From: Accumulibacter sp.
GTDB lineage: Bacteria; Pseudomonadota; Gammaproteobacteria; Burkholderiales; Rhodocyclaceae
Assembly: GCA_016788495.1 (NCBI GenBank)
Contig: JAEUOM010000036.1
Span: 1 to 46,329 of the forward strand
Length of the DNA: 46,329 nt
Reading direction: 5' to 3'
The notes below the pieces were generated by a model. The model was not told the DNA's origin and did no database searches. It worked only from the letters and a program-made list of their open reading frames with translations. This document shows positions 38,411 to 46,329 of the stretch, in pieces; position 1 is the first letter of the stretch, and each line of letters opens with the position of its first letter. The position numbers were made by a program, and so were the translations under genes.

Positions 38411-39427
38411 TCAACCCAGGCGGCCGAGTAACTCCGCCTTCTTGGCGTCGAACTCGGCCTGCGACAGGATGCCCTTGGCCACCAGTCCATGCAGCTTCTC
38501 GAGCGTTGCCACGACTTCGTCGGCATTGCTCGCGGCCGCCGGTGCGGCCGCCGGTGCGCTGGCAGCGGTCGCCTGCGCCATGGCCGCAGTCATCGTCTGA
38601 CCAATGCCGAGCCCGGCGCCCAGCCCGGCGCCGATACCGGCGATGCCGCCCTCGTTCTGCGCCGCCAAGGGAATGCTGCTCGCGACCTGGTATTGCGTGT
38701 AACGTCCGAGATCGCCAATCATGTTCATGCCGATCCGCGTATCGAGGATCTTCTGCAGTTCTTCGGGCAACGAGACGTTCTGCACGACGAAGCTGTCGAG
38801 CACCAGCCCGTAACGTTCAAACACGTTCTCCAGCTTGCTCTTCAGTTGCCTGCTCAGCTCATCCTGGTTCGCCGCCATGTCGATGAAGGGAACCCCGGAC
38901 TCGCCGAAGAGGTCGGTCATCGAGCCGATGACCAGGTTGCGCAGCTGGCCATCCAGGTCGGCAACGGTATACTGCTCGCGCGTACCCGAGATCTCGCTGT
39001 GGAACTTGCGGGCATCGGCGAGCCTGTACGAGTAAATGCCGAAGGCGCGCATGCGTACCATCCCGAAGTCCTTGTCGCGGATGGTGATGGGATTGGGCGT
39101 CCCCCATTTGCAGTCGAGCTGCAGGCGGGTCGAAAAGAAGTAGAGGTCCGACTTGAAGGGCGACTCGAACAGCTTGTCCCAGTTCTTGAGATAGGTCAGC
39201 ACCGGCAGTGTTCGCGTCGTCAGCGTGTACAGGCCGGGGCTGAACACGTCGGCGATTTGGCCTTCGTTGACGAAGACGGCCATCTGCGATTCGCGGACCG
39301 TCAACTGCGCGCCATACTGAATCTCGAGATCCTGCATCGGGTAGCGCATGGCAAGCACCCCGTCGCCCTCCTCGGTCCAGTGAATGACATCGACGAACTG
39401 TTTCCTGATGAAATCCATGAGCGCCAT
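38411..39427 (-). CDS. SPFH/band-7 domain protein with C-terminal SHOCT
   Basis: A 338-residue protein from ATG 39427 (AGGAG 6 nt upstream). The SPFH domain covers roughly 20-230 (QMAVFVNEGQIADVFSPGLYTL, ITIRDKDFGMVRMRAFGIYSY, LDSFVVQNVSLPEELQKILD). A glycine-rich GIGAGLGAGLGIGQTM stretch and an Ala/Pro linker lead to a SHOCT motif (LEKLHGLVAKGILSQAEFDAKKAELL). It resembles the YdjI-type 'virion core' SPFH group and has no clear transmembrane helix. SPFH proteins form ring or cage assemblies on membranes. It lies between DUF350 (54 nt upstream) and DUF4178 (41 nt downstream). Confidence 0.9.
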   Translation of the reverse strand: MALMDFIRKQFVDVIHWTEEGDGVLAMRYPMQDLEIQYGAQLTVRESQMAVFVNEGQIADVFSPGLYTLTTRTLPVLTYLKNWDKLFESPFKSDLYFFSTRLQLDCKWGTPNPITIRDKDFGMVRMRAFGIYSYRLADARKFHSEISGTREQYTVADLDGQLRNLVIGSMTDLFGESGVPFIDMAANQDELSRQLKSKLENVFERYGLVLDSFVVQNVSLPEELQKILDTRIGMNMIGDLGRYTQYQVASSIPLAAQNEGGIAGIGAGLGAGLGIGQTMTAAMAQATAASAPAAAPAAASNADEVVATLEKLHGLVAKGILSQAEFDAKKAELLGRLG

Positions 39428-39481
39428 GGCGATCTCCTGCAAACAAGTTGTGGCGAGCTGCCGCCGCCAGAGAGGAATCCG

Positions 39482-39886
39482 TCAGTAGGTCATGCAGGCT
39501 GCGTTGATCAGGCCGACGGTGAGCGAAACGACCGCGAGAAAAATCGCCGGCGCCATCCTTCCGGCGGGAATGTCCTGTGTCAGCTGCGGCAGGGCAAAAC
39601 GGATGGCCAGGTAGGCAAGAATCTGGATCACCCCGGCCACCGCACCCCATACGGCGAGCCCGATGAGCGTATCGCTGTGCGCGATGACGTTCGCGACGGG
39701 CAGGGCAAAACCGAGCAACGCTCCAGAGAGGCTCGTCGCGGCGGCGATGTTGCCGGCGCGGATCAGGGCCAGCTCAGCGTACGGGGTCACGTTCAGGTAG
39801 ACCAGCAGGAACAGCGCCAGCAGGACGATCGCCACGGCGAAGTAGGCGAGAAAGGCGGGCAGCATGCTCAGCAGATGGGTCGGCAT
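39482..39886 (-). CDS. DUF350 inner-membrane protein
   Basis: A 134-residue protein from ATG 39886 with GGAG upstream. Four hydrophobic helices are arranged as two similar pairs (AYFAVAIVLLALFLLVYL … AATSLSGALLGFALPVANVI … LIGLAVWGAVAGVIQILAYLAIRF … FLAVVSLTVGLINAACMTY), the DUF350 plan. DUF350 genes are found beside SPFH, DUF4178, PspA and polyamine-related genes in many bacteria. The function is not settled. It starts 45 nt after coaX and may share its transcript. Confidence 0.88.
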   Translation of the reverse strand: MPTHLLSMLPAFLAYFAVAIVLLALFLLVYLNVTPYAELALIRAGNIAAATSLSGALLGFALPVANVIAHSDTLIGLAVWGAVAGVIQILAYLAIRFALPQLTQDIPAGRMAPAIFLAVVSLTVGLINAACMTY

Positions 39887-39931
39887 CAGACTTCTCCTGT
39901 CTTCACGCATGAACGGGGCCTGGCGGGTTGC

Positions 39932-40654
39932 TCACAGGGACTCGGCATAGCGCACCAGGCCGCGCAGAATCAGATTATCCACCAGCAGGAAGGGAATCCG
40001 CAGATGGGCGGCCAGGCGCTCGGCCGCGCCGCCGGTCAGCAGACATTGCGCACCGGCTTCGCTGGCGATACCGGCAAACATGCGCTCGACCGCACCAAGC
40101 TGAGCCTGCAGGCACCCACTGACGATCGCGTCGCTGGTATTGCGGGGTGTGGTGCGGAAGGAACCCTCGTCGGCGAGTGGCAGCTGCGCCGTGTTGCTCG
40201 CCAGTGCGGCGCGCATCAGGTCGAATCCGGGAAGAATCAGCCCGCCGCGAAACACTCCGCCCGCATCGAGCAGGTCCACCGTCGTCGCCGTGCCGGCACA
40301 GACAACCAGGCAGGCGCTCGCGGACTGGGAACGGGCACCGATCAGAGCCGCCCAGCGATCTGCCCCCAGTTGTCCCGGCAAGTCATACGAATTGCTCACC
40401 CCGCAGGCAGCGACGGTCGGGCGGAGGAAGGAAACCCGCGCGTGGCGCGCGGCCAGCGACGACGAAATACCGGCCGCAACCGCCGCACCGGCGACATTGC
40501 AGACAACGGCCTGCCCACCGGCCGGCCATTCGTCGGCGGCCTCGGCCAGCCAGCAGACATCCGAGGTCGCCAGCACGCCGCTGTCGAGCCAGCGCCCGTC
40601 CTCGTGCGTGGCCCACTTGATGCGACTGTTGCCGGCGTCGATGGCGATGATCAT
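39932..40654 (-). CDS. coaX: Type III pantothenate kinase
   Basis: Phosphorylates pantothenate, the first step of coenzyme A synthesis. The 240-residue product from ATG 40654 begins MIIAIDAGNSRIKWA, the ASKHA-type phosphate-binding motif. GADRWAALIGA, CAGTATTVDLLDAGGVFRGG and TGGAAERLA are also conserved. Its ATG overlaps the birA stop as ATGA. The birA–coaX pairing is frequent in betaproteobacteria. Confidence 0.96.
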   Translation of the reverse strand: MIIAIDAGNSRIKWATHEDGRWLDSGVLATSDVCWLAEAADEWPAGGQAVVCNVAGAAVAAGISSSLAARHARVSFLRPTVAACGVSNSYDLPGQLGADRWAALIGARSQSASACLVVCAGTATTVDLLDAGGVFRGGLILPGFDLMRAALASNTAQLPLADEGSFRTTPRNTSDAIVSGCLQAQLGAVERMFAGIASEAGAQCLLTGGAAERLAAHLRIPFLLVDNLILRGLVRYAESL

Positions 40655-41457
40655 GCGCCGCGCAGCGAGAGATCGCCGGACAGGCAACGCTCGATACCGG
40701 TTGCGGTCTGCAGCAGCAGCGCGCCATCGTCGTCTGCACCCAGGCAGATTCCCTGACGATCGATCCGGTCACCGTCCAGCAGGCGTACCGACCGATCCTG
40801 CCACGAATGCTGCTTCTGCCAGTCGGCGCGCAGGACGGCAAAACCACCGGCGTCAAAGCTGTCTAGAACTGCCGCCATTTCGACCATCAGCTCCGCCAGC
40901 ACCCGGTGTCGATCCGGCAGCGGCGACAGCGCCTGCGACAGGGCCGCCGGCGGGTGGATGAACGCGTCTTCACCGGCGGGAGGCATCTGCAGGTTGAGGC
41001 CAATGCCGATCACCGCCAGCATGTCGGCGGGCGCGGATTCCAGTTCCACCAGGATGCCGCCCACTTTGCCGTCACCGAGCAGGATGTCGTTGGGCCACTT
41101 GAGTCCGACACCCGTGGCGCCGATCCGCTCGAGAGCGCGTGCCACCGCCAAGCCAACCGCCAGTGACAGACCTGCGAGTCGCGCGACCGTGCCGGGGAAA
41201 CGCCAGAGCAGTGAGAACGTCAGGCCGGCTGACGGCGATGACAACCAGCTGCGACCACGCCGGCCGCGGCCCGCAGTCTGTTCGTCGGCAACGAGCAGCG
41301 AACCCGATGGGGCGCCCTGGCGGGCCTTCTCGAGAAGCACGGTGCTGGTCGAACTGCATTCAGCCAGCGCCTCGACCGTGAAACGCCCGCGCGCCATGCC
41401 CAGCAGAGGGTCAAGGCGGCCGGGATCGATCTGGCAGGCGGGAAGCAACTGGGCCAT
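40651..41457 (-). CDS. birA: Biotin–[acetyl-CoA-carboxylase] ligase without DNA-binding domain
   Basis: Attaches biotin to the carboxyl carrier protein of acetyl-CoA carboxylase. The 268 residues contain the ligase motif GRGRRGRSW, KWPNDILL and GIGLNL, plus a C-terminal SH3-like domain. There is no N-terminal winged helix, so it is a monofunctional ligase that should not repress biotin genes as enterobacterial BirA does. It starts 51 nt after ntrC and overlaps coaX. Confidence 0.94.
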   Translation of the reverse strand: MAQLLPACQIDPGRLDPLLGMARGRFTVEALAECSSTSTVLLEKARQGAPSGSLLVADEQTAGRGRRGRSWLSSPSAGLTFSLLWRFPGTVARLAGLSLAVGLAVARALERIGATGVGLKWPNDILLGDGKVGGILVELESAPADMLAVIGIGLNLQMPPAGEDAFIHPPAALSQALSPLPDRHRVLAELMVEMAAVLDSFDAGGFAVLRADWQKQHSWQDRSVRLLDGDRIDRQGICLGADDDGALLLQTATGIERCLSGDLSLRGA

Positions 41458-41508
41458 CGCGGGGAAGTCCGAATCAACGTCCGCAATTATCGCCGATAAT
41501 CCGGCTCT

Positions 41509-42927
<1,419 letters not shown>

Positions 42928-42998
42928 TGCTTCCTCGGCACGCTTGTCCGTTTTCATCAGGATGTCCTGGGGCTCAGGCAAGAAACCTGCCAGTCTGT

Positions 42999-44072
42999 TC
43001 AGCCAAGGGGCAAGAGGATCATGAAACAGGTGTAGCCCGGCCGACTCTCGCACTCGATCGTCCCCTGGTGCTGCTGGACGAAACTCTGCGCCAACGTCAG
43101 CCCAAGGCCACTCCCCCCGGCACGACCGGAAACCAGGGGGTAGAACATCCGCTCGCGAATCTCCTCGGCAATTCCCGGACCATCATCGATCACGTGCACC
43201 TCGAGCGCCAAGCGATGGCGCCGCTTGAACAGCGTCACCTGACGCGCTGCGCGCGTGCGCAGAGTGATCTGACCCGGGCCCGGGAGCCCGCTGTCGGTCT
43301 GCCGGGTGATCGCCTGGGCAGCGTTTCGCGCGATGTTGAGGAAGACCTGGATCAGCTGTTCGCGATCGCCGACGAGTTCCGGCAGGCTGGTATCGTAGTC
43401 CCTGCGCACGGCGAGGATGGTTGGGAACTCGGCCGTCAGCAGACTGCGCACGCGCTCGAGGATCTCGTGAATATTCACCGGGCCCGGCTGCATCGGCCGA
43501 TGCGGCGAGAGCAGCCGACGCATCAGTTCCTGCAGGCGGTCGGCTTCCTTGATGATCACTTGAGTGTACTCATGCAGGCCGGGATTCCCGAGCTCCCGCT
43601 CGAGCAACTGCGCCGCGCCGCGAATCCCGCCCAATGGATTCTTGATCTCGTGGACGAGGTTCCGAATCAACTCACGGCTGGCCTGCTGCTGCTCGACCAG
43701 GCGCTCCTCGCGCGTGGCCCGGAGTTGCTGGTCGATCGGCCAGAGCTCGATGAGCAGGCGGACTGGCGCAGCTTCGACGGGGTTCACCGTGCAATTGAGT
43801 TGCAGCACATTGCCGCCTGCCAGTCGCAACTCGACGTTCTGCCCGCTGTAACTCCAGCCGTGCTGGCGAACGCTTTCGAGCGCCGCGAGCAGCTTTACCG
43901 GACACTCGATCACGCTGTCCAGACGACAGCCGAAAAAGACCTTGTGGCTGATCTCGAGCAGGTTCTCGGCAGCCGGATTGAGATAGCGTATTGCCAGTGC
44001 CTCGTCGAGCAGGAGCACGGCTGACGAAAGCAGGTCAAGGCCGCCGAATGGGTTCGCTGAATCGTCAGGCAT
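42999..44072 (-). CDS. ntrB: Nitrogen sensor histidine kinase NtrB (GlnL)
   Basis: A soluble sensor kinase of 357 residues that phosphorylates NtrC under PII control. It has an N-terminal PAS domain (LLLDEALAIRYLNPAAENLL), the phospho-acceptor H141 in LVHEIKNPLGGIRGAAQLL, the N-box FLNIARNAAQAI, and ATP motifs IDDGPGI and GGSGLGLTLAQSF. No membrane helices are seen, as expected. It sits between the DUF4124 gene and ntrC, the common betaproteobacterial order. Confidence 0.96.
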   Translation of the reverse strand: MPDDSANPFGGLDLLSSAVLLLDEALAIRYLNPAAENLLEISHKVFFGCRLDSVIECPVKLLAALESVRQHGWSYSGQNVELRLAGGNVLQLNCTVNPVEAAPVRLLIELWPIDQQLRATREERLVEQQQASRELIRNLVHEIKNPLGGIRGAAQLLERELGNPGLHEYTQVIIKEADRLQELMRRLLSPHRPMQPGPVNIHEILERVRSLLTAEFPTILAVRRDYDTSLPELVGDREQLIQVFLNIARNAAQAITRQTDSGLPGPGQITLRTRAARQVTLFKRRHRLALEVHVIDDGPGIAEEIRERMFYPLVSGRAGGSGLGLTLAQSFVQQHQGTIECESRPGYTCFMILLPLG

Positions 44073-44152
44073 GTGCGCGCACGGTCATGCTCTCAGGTCA
44101 GCGGACGCTTCGGCCGATCCGGCAGGAGCCAGGCCATCGCAGCCGCGGGCGA

Positions 44153-44641
44153 TCAGCGCAGATTGGCGATCTCTTTCTGGATGGCCTCGACGTTGCGCTG
44201 GTGCAGCGCAACCTTGTCCTTGTACGGTTGCAGGCGCTCCTGCACCTTGCCGCCGCTGATCGCGCCCCCCTGCATGCGCTCGTTGGGCAGGACCACCCCT
44301 TCCTGCTGCGTGAGTTCCTTCTTGGCCTGCTCGAGATTCCTCTGCTCGGCAGCCAGCTCGGTGTCGAGGATACGCCGGCGATCGCCGTCGCGTGACTTCT
44401 GCGTCTGTTCGTCTACCTTCGGAAAGTTGCCCGGAGTGGCCGTCTTTGCCGCCGGTTGCCGGGGCGCCGGAGCAAGGTTCACGGGATCCAGTACCAGCTT
44501 GCGGCAGCTCCGGGTCGGCACGTTCGAGTAGGTCGTATGGCCTTCGGCATCGACACACTTGTAGATGTCCTGTGCTGTCGCCGGCATGCAGGCCAACAGC
44601 GACAGGGCAGTCGCGCAGAACAGGCGTAGCAGTCGTCTCAT
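44153..44641 (-). CDS. Exported DUF4124 protein with C-terminal coiled coil
   Basis: A 162-residue protein from ATG 44641 (GGGGAG upstream). A signal peptide (MRRLLRLFCATALSLLACMPATAQ) precedes the DUF4124 motif DIYKCVDAEGHTTYSNVPT with its conserved cysteines, then a Pro/Ala linker and a charged helix (about 95-160; TELAAEQRNLEQAKKEL…) likely to form a coiled coil. Its place between glnA and ntrB is conserved in this group, but its function is unknown; a periplasmic adaptor is possible. Confidence 0.85.
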   Translation of the reverse strand: MRRLLRLFCATALSLLACMPATAQDIYKCVDAEGHTTYSNVPTRSCRKLVLDPVNLAPAPRQPAAKTATPGNFPKVDEQTQKSRDGDRRRILDTELAAEQRNLEQAKKELTQQEGVVLPNERMQGGAISGGKVQERLQPYKDKVALHQRNVEAIQKEIANLR

Positions 44642-44782
44642 CGTCGTCGAACTCCCCATGGCACCGGCAGAACCACTGGCTGCAACGCGACCGGCAGGCA
44701 TCGGGGCGATCGTGCGGCTGTCGGTGTGGTGGCCAGTCGGCAGCAATACTAACGCGGAAGGACGTCGGTCGGTAGACGCACA

Positions 44783-44806
44783 AAGGACGGGCATCCGCCC
44801 GTCCTT
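44783..44806 (-). terminator. Terminator-like hairpin after glnA
   Basis: AAGGACGGGC (44783-44792) and GCCCGTCCTT (44797-44806) form a perfect 10-bp stem with a 4-nt loop. On the minus strand the T-tract is short (TTTG), so termination may be partial and let some transcription reach the DUF4124 and ntrBC genes. Confidence 0.6.
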
Positions 44807-44828
44807 GCCGTATGCCCTGCCCTGTCGC

Positions 44829-46244
44829 TCAGCAGCTGTAGTACAGATCGAACTCGACCGGGTGGGTGGTCATGCGAACCTTGTTGACCTCATCCATCTT
44901 GAGTTCGATGTAGGCATCGATCCAGTCGTCGGAGAAGACTCCACCCCGCGTCAGGAAGTCGCGATCCTTGTCGAGCGACGCCAACGCTTCTTCGAGACTG
45001 GCACAGACGGTCGGGATCTTGGCATCCTCTTCCGGCGGCAGGTCGTAAAGGTTCTTGTCGGCCGGATCGCCCGGATGTATCCGGTTCTGGATGCCGTCCA
45101 GGCCTGCCATCAACAGCGCCGCAAAGCACAAATAGGGATTGGCGATCGGATCGGGGAAGCGCGTCTCAATGCGCCGCGCCTTGTCCGAAGCCACGTGCGG
45201 CACGCGAATCGATGCCGACCGGTTCTTTGCCGAATAGGCGAGCTTGACCGGCGCCTCATAATGCGGCACCAACCGCTTGTACGAATTCGTCCCGGGATTG
45301 GTGATCGCGTTGAGCGCCTTGGCGTGCCTGATGATGCCGCCGATGTAAAAGAGCGCGAGTTCGGACAGGCCGGCGTAACCGTTGCCCGCAAAGAGGTTCT
45401 TCCCGTCCTTCCAGATCGACTGGTGAACATGCATCCCGGAGCCATTGTCGCCGACGATCGGCTTCGGCATGAAGGTCGCGGTCTTGCCGTATTGATGCGC
45501 GACGTTATGGACGACGTACTTCAGCATCTGCGTCCAGTCAGCGCGCTTCACCAGCGTGCTGAACAGTGTGCCGATCTCGCACTGGCCGGCAGTGGCGACC
45601 TCGTGGTGGTGCACCTCGACCGGCACGCCGATCGATTCCAGAGTCAGAACCATCGCCGACCGGATATCGTGCAGGCTGTCGACCGGCGGCACCGGGAAGT
45701 AGCCGCCCTTGACCCCCGGCCGGTGACCGGTACCGCCCTCGCCTTCGGACTTTTCGCCGCTGGTCCAGGCTGCCTCCTGCGAGTAGATCTTCAGAGTGCA
45801 GCCGGACATGTCGACGCTCCACGCAACGGAGTCGAAGATGAAGAACTCGGGCTCCGGGCCGAAGTAGGCGGTATCGCCAACCCCGCAGGACTTGAGGTAG
45901 GCCTCGGCCCGCTTCGCGATCGAGCGCGGATCGCGATCGTAGCCACGACCGTCGGCGGGGTCAACGACGTCACAGGTGATCACCACGGTCGTCTCGTCGA
46001 AGAAGGGGTCGACATATGCCGTGCCCGGATCGGGCATCAGTTGCATGTCCGACGCCTGAATCCCCTTCCAGCCGGCGATTGACGAGCCATCGAAGGCGTG
46101 GCCATTCTCGAACTTGTCTTCGTTGAAAGCGCTGACCGGAACGGTCACGTGCTGCTCCTTGCCACGAGTATCGGTGAAGCGAAAGTCCACAAACTTCGCT
46201 TCGTTGTCCTTCACCATCTTGATCACGTCTTGCGGGCTTGCCAT
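44829..46244 (-). CDS. glnA: Type I glutamine synthetase
   Basis: Condenses glutamate and ammonia to glutamine with ATP. The 471-residue product from ATG 46244 follows AGGAGG at good spacing. [12 protein letters not shown], the metal-site [11 protein letters not shown], and [10 protein letters not shown] are conserved. NLYDLPPEE carries Tyr400, the site that GlnE adenylylates in type I-beta enzymes, so activity control by adenylylation is expected. A near-consensus sigma-54 promoter lies about 67 nt upstream, and the NtrBC regulators are encoded downstream. Confidence 0.98.
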   Translation of the reverse strand: MASPQDVIKMVKDNEAKFVDFRFTDTRGKEQHVTVPVSAFNEDKFENGHAFDGSSIAGWKGIQASDMQLMPDPGTAYVDPFFDETTVVITCDVVDPADGRGYDRDPRSIAKRAEAYLKSCGVGDTAYFGPEPEFFIFDSVAWSVDMSGCTLKIYSQEAAWTSGEKSEGEGGTGHRPGVKGGYFPVPPVDSLHDIRSAMVLTLESIGVPVEVHHHEVATAGQCEIGTLFSTLVKRADWTQMLKYVVHNVAHQYGKTATFMPKPIVGDNGSGMHVHQSIWKDGKNLFAGNGYAGLSELALFYIGGIIRHAKALNAITNPGTNSYKRLVPHYEAPVKLAYSAKNRSASIRVPHVASDKARRIETRFPDPIANPYLCFAALLMAGLDGIQNRIHPGDPADKNLYDLPPEEDAKIPTVCASLEEALASLDKDRDFLTRGGVFSDDWIDAYIELKMDEVNKVRMTTHPVEFDLYYSC

Positions 46245-46310
46245 CAAAGGGCCTCCTGAACAGGTGCCGGGGTCAGCGGCGACAATGGAAAATCGTTGCG
46301 CGAGGGTAAA

Positions 46311-46327
46311 AGCACGAAACGTGCCAA
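46311..46327 (-). promoter_or_regulatory. Sigma-54 (-24/-12) promoter of glnA
   Basis: On the minus strand TTGGCACG, four bases, then GTGCT. The GG of the -24 box and the GC of the -12 box are spaced exactly as the consensus requires, with one mismatch in the -12 box (G for T). Start of transcription would be near 46300. NtrC sites would lie beyond the window. Confidence 0.82.
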
Positions 46328-46329
46328 CT

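Noticed and set aside
44565..46082. A 505-codon plus-strand frame opposite glnA
   Set aside because: Composition is that of antisense glnA, with no recognisable domain.

Overview
The window looks like chromosome from a GC-rich Gram-negative betaproteobacterium. The order ampD–pilR–pilS–PP0621-type protein–tRNA-Pro–ispB / rplU–rpmA–obgE–proB, the divergent lpxL-type gene and metK, and glnA–DUF4124–ntrB–ntrC are all arrangements I associate with Rhodocyclales and relatives. A Candidatus Accumulibacter- or Dechloromonas-like organism is my best guess. That is inference from gene order and protein style, not a database match. Nearly every gene is intact. I see no CRISPR array, prophage or complete insertion sequence.

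Layout. 1-3619 (minus): a three-gene set of a small PstS-like periplasmic protein, an outer-membrane barrel and a membrane diguanylate cyclase cut by the window edge. 3721-7663 (minus): sulfate/thiosulfate uptake, sbp–cysT–cysW–cysA. 7899-9188 (minus): a D,D-peptidase with a long basic linker. 9391-13891: divergent maeB and pckG, which control the malate/pyruvate and oxaloacetate/PEP exchanges. 14008-18972: an aminotransferase, then ampD and the PilSR two-component system. 19142-23314: tRNA-Pro(CGG), ispB, and the rplU–rpmA–obgE–proB run. 23483-25681: a methyltransferase/InaA-like kinase pair, converging on crcB–DUF190.

26471-33522 is an envelope block. msbA exports lipid A-core, and facing it is an lpxL-like acyltransferase, waaG, waaP, a WapP-like kinase and a 478-residue protein with two kinase-fold domains. 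Divergent from it is metK, whose roughly 150-nt leader can fold into several stems, one of which would cover the ribosome-binding site. metK is followed by an HD-GYP c-di-GMP phosphodiesterase gene.

36305-46244 is one long minus-strand series: glnA (with a near-consensus sigma-54 promoter at the window edge), a DUF4124 protein, ntrB, ntrC, birA, coaX, then a poorly characterised membrane cassette of DUF350, an SPFH/band-7 protein, a double zinc-ribbon DUF4178 protein and a 46-residue membrane peptide. This cassette, the metK leader, the kinase-rich LPS locus and the PstS-like/barrel/cyclase operon are the parts most worth following up.
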